The position numbers and the translations under genes were made by a program. Below are positions 6,797 to 13,955 of a DNA stretch of 23,121 bases, piece after piece (position 1 is the first letter of the stretch; each line of letters opens with the position of its first letter). Origin of the DNA: JAFARZ01 sp035651595 (GTDB lineage: Bacteria; Actinomycetota; Actinomycetes; Streptosporangiales; Streptosporangiaceae). Under the pieces are notes generated by a model, which saw nothing but the letters and a program-made list of their open reading frames with translations, had not been told where the DNA came from and did not search any database. Where the stretch lies: positions 1 through 23,121 of the forward strand of contig DASRFJ010000285.1 of assembly GCA_035651595.1 (NCBI GenBank), in the 5' to 3' direction.

Positions 6797-7278
6797 TGGC
6801 CCAGACGGAGGCGGCGACAGTCCGCAAGCAGATCGTGGTGGATGCACCGATCGAGCGCGCCTTCACGGTGTTCACCGGCCGGTTCGGGGACTTCAAGCCG
6901 CCGGAGCACAACCTGCTCGGGGCACCGGTCGCTGAGACGGTGTTCGAGCCCCGGGTCGGCGGCGGCATCGTGGACCGGGCAGCGGACGGCAGCGAGTGCC
7001 GGTGGGCCCGGATCCTGGCCTTCGAGCCCCCGGACCGGGTGGTGTTCAGCTGGGACATCAGCCCCCGGTGGACCATCGAGACCGACCAGGCCCGGACCAG
7101 CGAGGTCGAGATCCGGTTCTACGCCGAGACGCCGGCCCGCACCCGGGTGGAACTGGAGCACCGGCACATCGACCGGCACGGCCCCGGATGGGAAGCCGTT
7201 ACCGAAGGGATCGACGGGCCGGAGGGCTGGCCGCTGTACCTGGACCGTTACGCCGCACTGCTGAAGGAGGGCCGCTGA
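6796..7278 (+). CDS. SRPBCC (AHSA1-like) domain protein
   Basis: A 160-residue protein starting at ATG 6796, which overlaps the ArsR stop (TAATG); the in-frame open stretch upstream is antiregister within the ArsR gene and is not used. Features are VRKQIVVDAPIERAFTVFTG, FEPRVGGGIVDRAADGSECR, ILAFEPPDRVVFSWDI and ARTSEVEIRFYAETPARTRV, closing with the helix GWPLYLDRYAALLKEG. This is the standard Hsp90-activator-1-like SRPBCC fold with a hydrophobic ligand cavity; the ligand is unknown. It is followed one base later by a second SRPBCC gene, an unusual doubling. Control is probably by the upstream ArsR protein. Confidence 0.92.
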   Translation: MAQTEAATVRKQIVVDAPIERAFTVFTGRFGDFKPPEHNLLGAPVAETVFEPRVGGGIVDRAADGSECRWARILAFEPPDRVVFSWDISPRWTIETDQARTSEVEIRFYAETPARTRVELEHRHIDRHGPGWEAVTEGIDGPEGWPLYLDRYAALLKEGR

Positions 7279-7279
7279 C

Positions 7280-7732
7280 ATGCCGCCGATCGTCACCACC
7301 GCCGAAATCGGCCGGCCGGCCGCCCGGGTCTTCGCCTGCGCCACCGACCCGTCCCTGTTCCGCCAGTGGCAGAAAGGCGTGGAGAGCGGGCACATGGACG
7401 GCCCGCCCGACGGCACCGGAGTACCCCCGGTGGGCACCAGGTGCGTGACGACGCGGCGCATCGGCGGCGCCAGCCGCCCGGTCACCTCCGAGCTCACTCA
7501 TATCGACCCGCCCAGGACCTGGGGCGTACGGGGCACGGACGGCCCGATCCGGGCAACTGTCGACGTCCAGGTCGAGCCGCTGGCCGGCTCCCGGTCCCGG
7601 CTGACGATCAGTGTCGACTTCACCGGACACGGGATCGGCAAGATCCTGGTGCCCCTCATGGTCCGCCGCGAGGCGCGCAAGGAGATGCCGGAAAACATCG
7701 CCGCGCTCAAGCGGCTGATCGAGGAAAGCTAA
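7280..7732 (+). CDS. SRPBCC-family protein (polyketide cyclase-like)
   Basis: A 150-residue protein from ATG 7280, one base after the previous stop, with AAGGAGG about 10 bases upstream at 7263-7269. It shows the polyketide cyclase/dehydrase-like SRPBCC pattern: TTAEIGRPAARVFACATDPS, FRQWQKGVES, PPVGTRCVTTRRIGG, SELTHIDPPRTWGVRG, LTISVDFTGHGIG, and the C-terminal helix ARKEMPENIAALKRLIEES. It differs clearly from the AHSA1-like protein before it, so it is not a recent duplicate. As last gene of the ArsR operon it may bind or carry the same class of hydrophobic ligand. No signal peptide or membrane segment is seen. Confidence 0.9.
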   Translation: MPPIVTTAEIGRPAARVFACATDPSLFRQWQKGVESGHMDGPPDGTGVPPVGTRCVTTRRIGGASRPVTSELTHIDPPRTWGVRGTDGPIRATVDVQVEPLAGSRSRLTISVDFTGHGIGKILVPLMVRREARKEMPENIAALKRLIEES

Positions 7733-7756
7733 CGCGGACCCAGTCAGCCGCCAGGC

Positions 7757-7950
7757 TCACTTCGCGCCTGCGTGCCCGGCAATCATCCAGAACCCGAGCG
7801 CCGGGAGCATCTGCACGTCAATCAGCGCACGCTCCTCCGCCTCCAGGTCGTGCCGGGCCAGCATCCGGGCGAGATAGGGATGACGGACCTGAAGCGGGGC
7901 AGGGAGCGCCCGCGAGGCTGGGCCGCGGGACGGCGGCCGGGACTTGCCGC
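7757..7950 (-). pseudogene. C-terminal remnant of an unrecognised gene
   Basis: The minus strand encodes LARMLARHDLEAEERALID, then VQMLPALGFWMIAGHAGAK and a stop at 7757. It reads like the real end of a protein (charged helix then hydrophobic segment) but has no visible start and no family I recognise. It is adjacent to other truncated genes, so a relic is the simplest reading. It may also be chance. Confidence 0.25.
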
Positions 7951-7969
7951 GCGTCCCGGCGGCGCCGGT

Positions 7970-8205
7970 TCAGGCGGGCTTGACGGCGTGGATGCTCTCG
8001 ACGGTCCCGGCCTTGAGCCGTTCGGCTTCCATGACCTGGAACCCGGCTGCCGTGACCAGGGGGAGCTGGCGGCGGGTGAAGTGCTCGCCGGCCGTGCGGA
8101 TCGTGATGCGCTCGGCGAGCCGCTGGGCGGCGTGAAGGGGCGGCCACGTGCTGGCGATGTGATCCAGGAGCAGCAGGCGCCCGCCGGGGGCGAGGACCCG
8201 CGCGT
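7970..8205 (-). pseudogene. SAM-dependent methyltransferase, C-terminal fragment
   Basis: The minus strand reads RVLAPGGRLLLLDHIAST, then WPPLHAAQRLAERITIRTAG, EHFTRRQLPLVTAAGFQV and ERLKAGTVESIHAVKPA, stopping at 7970. This is the last third of a class I methyltransferase of the UbiE/Methyltransf_11 type (RVLKPGGRLLLLDH strand). Immediately upstream (above about 8200) the similarity stops and the opposite strand begins to encode an AAA+ ATPase, so the SAM-binding N-terminal part is missing. The gene is therefore truncated by a rearrangement. Confidence 0.75.
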
Positions 8206-8215
8206 GCTGGCCGAC

Positions 8216-8938
8216 ATGGCCGACGTGGACGCGCTGCGCAAGCTGCGCGCGGCGGGCGTTCCCGCGCTGCTGTACGGTCCGCCCGGCACCGGCAAGACCA
8301 GCCTGATCGAGGCAGCGTTCCCCGACCTGGTCACCGTCGCCGGCGACGGCGACACCACGGTCGCGGACTTCGTCGGCGAGTACACCCAGAACCCCGACGG
8401 CACGTTCGCCTGGATCGATGGCCCGCTCGTGGTCGCGATGACCGAAGGCCGCGTGCTGTTCATCGATGACTGCACGCTGATCAGCCCGGCCGTGCTCGCC
8501 GTGGTCTACCCCGCGATGGACGGTCGGCACGAGATCCGGATCAAGGTCCACAAGGGCGAGACAGTCCACGCTAAGGACGGTTTCTATGTGGTCGGCGGTC
8601 ACAACCCGGGCGTCCACGGCGCGGTGCTGACCGAGGCGCTCGCGTCCCGGTTCGCCGTTCAGGTACAGGTCAGCACCGACTTCGACCTGGCCCGTTCGCT
8701 CAAGATCGACCCGCGCGCCATCCGCGCGGCGCAGAACCTGGCCACCCGTAAGGCCAACGGCGACATTGGCTGGGCGCCGCTCGCATTCCGGCGTATCGCC
8801 GAAGTACTCGGCGATGACGCCGCGATCGCCAACCTCGTCGGCATCGCGCCAGAAGAGGACCGCGACGTCGTCGCCCAGGTTGCGGCCAGCGTGTTCGGCA
8901 AGCCAGCCACCCCGCTCGCCCTAGGCCGGCAGATCTGA
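8216..8938 (+). CDS. MoxR/NorQ-like AAA+ ATPase, apparently 5'-truncated
   Basis: From ATG 8216 the protein (240 residues) has Walker A GPPGTGKTS (about residues 21-29), Walker B VLFIDDCTL (about 79-87), sensor region VVGGHNPGV (about 123-131), then LTEALASRFAVQVQV and a C-terminal lid LAFRRIAEVLGDDAAIANLV. These are features of CbbQ/NirQ/NorQ/MoxR ATPases that remodel VWA-domain partners. Relatives usually carry about 90-110 additional N-terminal residues; here the upstream in-frame sequence is antisense to the methyltransferase fragment, and no ribosome binding site precedes ATG 8216. The ATPase core is intact, but expression and function are doubtful. The partner gene follows after 19 bases. 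Confidence 0.75.
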   Translation: MADVDALRKLRAAGVPALLYGPPGTGKTSLIEAAFPDLVTVAGDGDTTVADFVGEYTQNPDGTFAWIDGPLVVAMTEGRVLFIDDCTLISPAVLAVVYPAMDGRHEIRIKVHKGETVHAKDGFYVVGGHNPGVHGAVLTEALASRFAVQVQVSTDFDLARSLKIDPRAIRAAQNLATRKANGDIGWAPLAFRRIAEVLGDDAAIANLVGIAPEEDRDVVAQVAASVFGKPATPLALGRQI

Positions 8939-8957
8939 CCACGAAGGAGACAGTGCC

Positions 8958-9545
8958 ATGACCACCCACACCCCGCACGGCCAGCCGGCTATCCCAGCTA
9001 CCGGCGCGTGGCTGAAGCTGTCCGCCGCCATGGCCGCCGAAGTCCCCGCCATCGCCAACCGCGACGACGTCGTCGTAACCTGCGCGCCCAGCGCCGGCCA
9101 GGGTAACCCCGCCTGCTTCTGGCCCGACCGCGCGCACATCGAGGTGGACGGCAAGTTGCTCGGCGTCGACCCCGCCGCCGCCGACCCTGCCCGGCCGTCC
9201 GACCGCGACCGCTACCCGGTCGCCTGGGGAGCGCTCACCCATGAGTGCGCGCACGCCGCGCACAGCAAGTGGAACCCGCCCGACGGCGCCGTCGCGGCGT
9301 GGGCGGACCGCCCCGTCCACCGCCGCCGAAGCCGGAACCGCCGCCGCGCTGCTTCTGGCCCGCGCCGACGCCGGCATTCTCGAAAAGACCGAAACCCATG
9401 CCGCCGAACGAGCGGTGGCTCGACTCATCGGGACCGACCGCCTCGCCAGGTTGCGGAAGGTCTGGCGCGAGGCCCACGCCACCGCAGACACCGACGCCCG
9501 CACCATGCTCAAACTCGGCCGCCGCTGGTGCCGCATCCTCGGCCT
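8958..9545 (+). pseudogene. Metallopeptidase/VWA-like partner of the AAA+ ATPase, deleted and frameshifted
   Basis: AAGGAG precedes ATG 8958. The first 110 residues are coherent: TGAWLKLSAAMAAEVPAIA, then the zinc-type motif HECAH at residues 95-99 in WGALTHECAHAAHSKW. After WNPPDGAVAAW the frame must shift near 9300-9325 to continue as STAAEAGTAAALLLARADAG and RLARLRKVWREAHATADTDA. From memory of related actinobacterial proteins, a middle segment between these parts is missing, so an internal out-of-frame deletion is likely. The C-terminal VWA-type domain is replaced by an IS256 transposase end at about 9545. Two lesions make a functional product very unlikely. Confidence 0.7.
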
Positions 9546-9842
9546 CGAGCGGCTGAACAAGGAGGTCCGCCGCCGCACCGACGTGGTCGGCATCTTCCCG
9601 GGCCGCGACGCCATCATCCGGCTGGTCGGCGCGGTGCTGGCCGAGCAGGACGATGAATGGACCGAGTCCCGCCGGTATATGGGCCTGGAAATCCTCGCCG
9701 CCTGCCGGAAGGCCGCCGAAACAGGTATGGGACAGAATATAACTAGTGAGGCTGGATTGACGGTAGAGGCAATTTCTGCTTAAATGGAAATAGGTCGCGA
9801 GGTGGCCATTTCATACACCATCTCGGAGGACGTGGCCCTCGA
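9546..9842 (+). mobile_element. IS256-family element, right-end remnant (transposase C-terminus plus terminal repeat)
   Basis: In frame with the preceding pseudogene, the sequence becomes ERLNKEVRRRTDVVGIFPGR, then DAIIRLVGAVLAEQDDEWTE and SRRYMGLEILAACRK, which is the highly conserved C-terminus of IS256/mutator transposases. It ends with a TAA at 9781-9783. Downstream, TACACCATCTCGGAGGACGT near 9814-9833 resembles the inward edge of IS256-type terminal inverted repeats, so the element's right end is placed near 9840. The left four-fifths of the element are absent, including the DDE catalytic residues. The fusion point at about 9545 suggests a deletion after insertion. Confidence 0.75.
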
Positions 9843-9846
9843 ACCT

Positions 9847-9865
9847 CGAACCCGCGGATCAAGAG
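9847..9865. repeat. Left copy of 19-bp direct repeat (tRNA-Lys 3'-half-like, possible att site)
   Basis: CGAACCCGCGGATCAAGAG matches 21217-21235 at 18 of 19 bases in the same orientation. Read on the minus strand it resembles a tRNA-Lys anticodon loop (CTCTTNA) running into the 3' anticodon stem and the T-arm. TCTCCTTGA follows 22 bases later (9888-9896), and also 20 bases after the right copy. Confidence 0.5.
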
Positions 9866-9907
9866 ATGGGTATCGTCGTGCATCTGGTCTCCTTGAAATG
9901 TAAGCAG

Positions 9908-11254
9908 TCAGCGGCCATCCGGCACTGTGGGTGTGACGTAAAGGTTCATCCCCAGGAAGTCCAAGGTGACGGCGAACGGCTTGAAGAATTCGTGGGTGAA
10001 GTTGCCGATGGTCTGGAACTGGAACCCGTGCGGGCCGCTGCCGGGCTGCTGCGGCTTCACCGCGCCAAGGATGTGCCTTCCCACCGCGTCGCCCAGCGAG
10101 ATCTTGTCGGGGGAGATCGATGGGTACAGCTGCCCGTTGGCCTCTATCGGGTCGTTGTAGTCCACCGTGATCCCCGCTTCCTGCGCGATCTGGGGGGTGG
10201 TTTCGATTCCCCTTCCCTGGCCGCCCGTGTCCGTGGAGACCAAGCGCGGCCCGAAGTTGTTGAGGCTGCCTAGCGTGCAGGGGAAGTGCGTCCAATCCTC
10301 CCGCGTGTCTGCCAGCCACAGCGGCAGCGGCCGGTAACCCTCGCGCTTGGCCGCCATCTGGAACTCGCGCAGCCCCGCCTCGCTCTTGCGCCGCAGCACG
10401 AAACTCAGGCCCTGATAGTCGAGCGTGGTGAGGAAGTGGGTGAAGAACACAGTCCCGAAGGCACCCACCACCGGGATATTGGGCGGGCTGGGCCTGGTGA
10501 GGTCGCTCCACGACACGGGGAGATTACGCACCTCGATCTCGCCGATCTGGAATGACTCCAGCCAGCCGTAATACAAGGTGGTGGGCACCCCGTCGCCGTC
10601 CTCCCCCGTCTTGCTGGCCACCGCGTGCAGACCCAGTTCGTCGGCCAGCTCCGTGGTGAAGCCGGGGGTGGTGGCCCCGGTGTCGAAGACGAAGGGCTGC
10701 GGAGCGCCGCCGTTCAGCGACGCCTCGATGACGGGCAGCGGGTTGATCGACACGATGGACACCCGCGTGCTCTCGGCACCGTGCACCTGCCAGGGAACCC
10801 CTGCCAGGGCGGCATACCATTCGGCCGACACCGCGTCGCTAGGGTCGCCGGTCTGGCGCAGCAGCGGCACCGCACGGGCGAGCTGGTTCTGGCGCAGGTA
10901 GCAGTCCGCCAGCTTCCCCCGGGAGAAGGTGTCACCGGGCGCCAGCTGAAGCGCCCTGGTCAGGAACTTCTCGGCAGCGCCCAACCGGTTGGACAGCAGG
11001 GCGATGTAACCGCGCTGCGCGAGGGCATGCGCATCGCCGGGGTCGTGGCGAAGCTGGCGGGCGTAGCCACGGTCGGCGGCTTCGAACCATCCGGCCGCGA
11101 AGAGCTGATCGGGATCGGCATTCGCGGCGGGCGCGGCGCGTGCCGGGGACCCCTGCAGTTGCGAACCCAGCAGCGGGAGAGCGGCACCAGCAGCAGCGGC
11201 GGCCATGCCGCCACGGCGGAGGAACTGGCGACGGCCGATGATGTTCCGGTTCAC
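9908..11254 (-). CDS. Tat-exported aspartyl protease-like protein with TPR-like repeats
   Basis: A 448-residue protein from GTG 11254, with AGGAG at 11262-11266. The Tat signal GRRQFLRRGG (7-16) is followed by a hydrophobic Ala-rich stretch and an APARAAP-type cleavage area near residue 40. Residues 45-150 look like TPR helices (FEAADRGYARQLRHDPGDAH, LGAAEKFLTRALQLAPGD). A retropepsin-like domain starts near 165, with the catalytic motif FVFDTGATTPGFT (D191). A second STDTGGQGRGIETTP region (about 346-360) may provide the other lobe; NFTHEFFKPFAVTLDFLGMN is a typical closing strand. It is last in a run of eight co-directional genes headed by the lipoprotein. A role in cleaving an envelope protein is inference. 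Confidence 0.82.
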   Translation of the reverse strand: MNRNIIGRRQFLRRGGMAAAAAGAALPLLGSQLQGSPARAAPAANADPDQLFAAGWFEAADRGYARQLRHDPGDAHALAQRGYIALLSNRLGAAEKFLTRALQLAPGDTFSRGKLADCYLRQNQLARAVPLLRQTGDPSDAVSAEWYAALAGVPWQVHGAESTRVSIVSINPLPVIEASLNGGAPQPFVFDTGATTPGFTTELADELGLHAVASKTGEDGDGVPTTLYYGWLESFQIGEIEVRNLPVSWSDLTRPSPPNIPVVGAFGTVFFTHFLTTLDYQGLSFVLRRKSEAGLREFQMAAKREGYRPLPLWLADTREDWTHFPCTLGSLNNFGPRLVSTDTGGQGRGIETTPQIAQEAGITVDYNDPIEANGQLYPSISPDKISLGDAVGRHILGAVKPQQPGSGPHGFQFQTIGNFTHEFFKPFAVTLDFLGMNLYVTPTVPDGR

Positions 11255-11319
11255 TGGGATACTCCTATGCGTCTGATACGGATGGGTGGTTGATCAGGGA
11301 GCGGTGAGGCGGCTCAGCG

Positions 11320-12564
11320 TCAGGAGGCGTGCTGGGTGATGATGCGGTCCTGCTGGGCGAGGAAGGTGCCCATACCTGGGTAGAGGAAATAGTTGCTGAG
11401 CACGACCGCGATCACGTTCAGGTCGGGGTAGACGGTCAGGGCGGTTGATCCTCCGCCGGGCTGGGAGCTTCCTGGGACGTTGGCCAGGAGCGCGCCGGTG
11501 TGCCCGTAGGCGCGCTGGCCGCCTACGATCCTTTGCTCGGTGCCGTAGCCGATCAGGTAGCTCTGGCTGGGTGCCTGGTCGGGGTTTTGTGCGGTCGGGT
11601 TGATCGGGTATTTCCCGGTGGTCAGCAGCTCTGCCCAGGCGGGGGGCATCAGCGTGCCATCAGTGACGGCGCTGGCGAAGCTCAGCAGGTCGGTCGCGGT
11701 GGAGAAGGACCCGCCGGTGTTGGGCCCGTGGTTGTTCTGGTCGGTGACGTCCTGACGCTGGCCGCCAGGTACCGGAGGGCCATAGAGGTGGGCAAAACGC
11801 GGATCGGTCAGCCGCTGCTCGCTGCTGTAGAAGCCGGTGCGGGTCATGCCGGCCGGGCCGAAGATGTGACGGGGACCGTAGTCCCAGTAGTACTGGCCGG
11901 AGGCAGCGGCCACGATCGCCTGGGCCAGGAAGAAGTTGGAGTTGCTGTAGGTGTACGTCGTGCCGGGAGTGGACGCCAGCTGCTGGTTGCGCAGCAACGC
12001 CAGCATGCCGTTGAACGCCTCAACGCGGGTCTTCCAGTCCGGATTGCTCGGGGGCGCCTGGTACGGGAAGCCGGAGGTGTGGGTGAGCAGCTGGTTGACG
12101 GTTACCACATCGGCGATGCCGGACGGGAACCCGTCCAGGTAGGTGCCGAGGGTGTCGTAGTAGCCGATCTTGCCCTGGGCGGCGAGCTGGGCCACGGCCG
12201 TGCCGTCGATGAACTTGCCCATCGAGCCGAGAGCGAAGATGGTGTCGGCCTGGTTGGGGATGTGCTTTGCCTTGTCGGCGTCCTGAAAGGAGCGGACCAG
12301 GGTTGGCTGGCCGCGCCAGGCCAGCAGCACCGTACCGGAGAACTGGTCCTGGGCGGCCAGCCCCGATACGTACTGGTCGAACGCCCCGCCCGGCAGCAGC
12401 TCCGACGGCGGCGACCCGGGTGGCGTGCCGCCGTGACCGGTGCCAGCCTGCGCGCTCTGCGCCAGGGCGGCGGCCCCGCCGGCGGCCAACGGAACAGCGC
12501 CGAGCAGACCAAGCGTGCTACGGCGGGACAGGCCGGTGCGCGCGGGCGGTTGCTGAGCAGTCAT
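11320..12564 (-). CDS. Tat-exported beta-lactamase-family serine hydrolase (copy 1, intact)
   Basis: A 414-residue protein; ATG 12564 is chosen because its two paralogues also start MTAQ and the Tat motif SRRSTLGLLG (14-23) follows. The class C beta-lactamase/DD-peptidase fold motifs are all present: SMGK (S114-K117) as the SxxK nucleophile pair, YSN (206-208), and HTG (355-357). LLTHTSG marks the usual loop after the first motif. Such proteins act outside the membrane on acyl-D-Ala peptides, beta-lactams or esters; the substrate cannot be told from sequence. It is the third of three tandem paralogues in transcription order and ends LAQQDRIITQHAS exactly like copy 2. Confidence 0.92.
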   Translation of the reverse strand: MTAQQPPARTGLSRRSTLGLLGAVPLAAGGAAALAQSAQAGTGHGGTPPGSPPSELLPGGAFDQYVSGLAAQDQFSGTVLLAWRGQPTLVRSFQDADKAKHIPNQADTIFALGSMGKFIDGTAVAQLAAQGKIGYYDTLGTYLDGFPSGIADVVTVNQLLTHTSGFPYQAPPSNPDWKTRVEAFNGMLALLRNQQLASTPGTTYTYSNSNFFLAQAIVAAASGQYYWDYGPRHIFGPAGMTRTGFYSSEQRLTDPRFAHLYGPPVPGGQRQDVTDQNNHGPNTGGSFSTATDLLSFASAVTDGTLMPPAWAELLTTGKYPINPTAQNPDQAPSQSYLIGYGTEQRIVGGQRAYGHTGALLANVPGSSQPGGGSTALTVYPDLNVIAVVLSNYFLYPGMGTFLAQQDRIITQHAS

Positions 12565-12601
12565 GGAGTGAATCCTTTCGTCCGTATGGTTGAGCGGGGG
12601 G

Positions 12602-13867
12602 TCAGGAAGCGTGCTGGGTGATGATGCGGTCCTGCTGGGCGAGGAAGCCACTGATGCCACCGATGCTGGAGAGGGTGTAGTTGCTGAGGACGACTGCGGT
12701 CACGCCCAGACCGGGGTAGATGGTCAGGGCCGTTGTTCCGCCCCCGGGCTGGGAGCTTCCGCTGACCGCGATGTGCAGCCCGCCGGTGTGCCCGTAGGCG
12801 CGCTGCGCGCCGGTGATGCGCTCGTCGGAGCCGTAGCCGACCAGGAAGCTCTGGGAGCCGGCCGGGTCGTCGGGGTCGGGCAGGGCCGTGCTGACCGGGT
12901 ATTTCCCGCTGGCCCTCAGCTCGGCCCACGCGTGGGGCAGCAGCGCGCCATCAGTGAGAGCGCTGGCGAAGCGCAGCATATCGGGGGCGGTGGAGAACGC
13001 ACCGAACGCCCCGTCCCACCCGTTGGGTCCGATGGCGGCCTTGGCGGTGACGTCCTGGTGCTGGCCGGCCGCCAGGGGACCGTAGAGGTGGGCAAAACGC
13101 GGGTCGGTCAGCCACTGATTGCTGCTGTAGAACGCGGTGCTTGTCATTCCGGCCGGCCCGAAGATGTGCCGGGGGACGTAGTCCCAGAGATTCTGACCGG
13201 AGGCGGCCGCGACGATCGCCCCGGCCAGGAAGTAGTTGGCGTTGCTGTAGGCGTACGTCGTACCGGGGGTAGACGCCAGCTGCTGACCGCGCAGCAACCC
13301 CAGCATGCCGTTGAACGCCTCTTCCCGGGTCTTCCAGTCATTGGCGGTACCGGCTTCGCTCGCCCGGTAACCAGAGGTGTGGGTGAGCAGATGGTGCACG
13401 GTGACCGTGCTCGCGATGTCGGACGGGAACCCGTCCAGGTAGCTACCCAGGGTGGCGGAGAAGCCGACTTTGCCCTGGGCTGCGAGCTGGGTCACCGCCA
13501 CGCCGGTGATGAACTTCGTGACCGAGTCCAGGTAAAAGATGGTGCCGGCCTGATTGGGGATGTGCTTTGCCTTGTCGGCGTCCTGGAAGGAGCGGACCAG
13601 GGTCGGCTTGCTGTGCCAGGCCAGCAGCACCGTGCCGGAGAACTGGTCCTGGGCGGCCAGCCCCGACACGTACTGGTCGAACGCCCCGCCCGGCAGCAAC
13701 GCCGACGGGGGCGGCCCCGATGGAGCCCCCGCGTGACCGGCGCTGGCCTGTGCGGTTCCGGCCAGGGCGGCGGCGCTTCCGCCGGCAGCCAGCGAGATGG
13801 CGCCGAACAGGCCGAGCGCGCCGCGGCGGGACAGACCGGTGCGCCCGGCTGGTCGCTGAGCAGTCAT
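12602..13867 (-). CDS. Tat-exported beta-lactamase-family serine hydrolase (copy 2, intact)
   Basis: A 421-residue protein from ATG 13867 with AAGGAAGGA about 6 bases upstream. Tat signal SRRGALGLFG lies at 14-23. Catalytic motifs are SVTK (S115-K118), YSN (207-209) and HTG (360-362), all intact. Residues 61-106 are almost identical to copies 1 and 3, whereas the surrounding sequence is more diverged. The three genes are adjacent and co-directional, with a gap of only 37 bases to copy 1, so they arose by tandem duplication and are probably co-transcribed. Function as a DD-peptidase, esterase or beta-lactamase cannot be separated by sequence alone. Confidence 0.93.
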   Translation of the reverse strand: MTAQRPAGRTGLSRRGALGLFGAISLAAGGSAAALAGTAQASAGHAGAPSGPPPSALLPGGAFDQYVSGLAAQDQFSGTVLLAWHSKPTLVRSFQDADKAKHIPNQAGTIFYLDSVTKFITGVAVTQLAAQGKVGFSATLGSYLDGFPSDIASTVTVHHLLTHTSGYRASEAGTANDWKTREEAFNGMLGLLRGQQLASTPGTTYAYSNANYFLAGAIVAAASGQNLWDYVPRHIFGPAGMTSTAFYSSNQWLTDPRFAHLYGPLAAGQHQDVTAKAAIGPNGWDGAFGAFSTAPDMLRFASALTDGALLPHAWAELRASGKYPVSTALPDPDDPAGSQSFLVGYGSDERITGAQRAYGHTGGLHIAVSGSSQPGGGTTALTIYPGLGVTAVVLSNYTLSSIGGISGFLAQQDRIITQHAS

Positions 13868-13955
13868 AACATGTCCTTCCTTGGTGGGTTGCGAACGATC
13901 TAGCCAGGCAGGCTGACGGCTGCGATGGCCAGCAGCGCGGGCCGTGCCAGGCGGA

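Noticed and set aside
7772..8215. N-terminal extension of the AAA+ ATPase from an ATG at 7772
   Set aside because: This part is the reverse complement of the methyltransferase fragment and has no similarity to MoxR-type N-termini.
11500..13903. Long plus-strand open frames opposite the serine hydrolases
   Set aside because: They are antisense mirror frames of GC-rich genes, with Gly/Arg/Val-rich composition, no domain motifs and no ribosome binding sites; the minus-strand genes have catalytic motifs and signal peptides.
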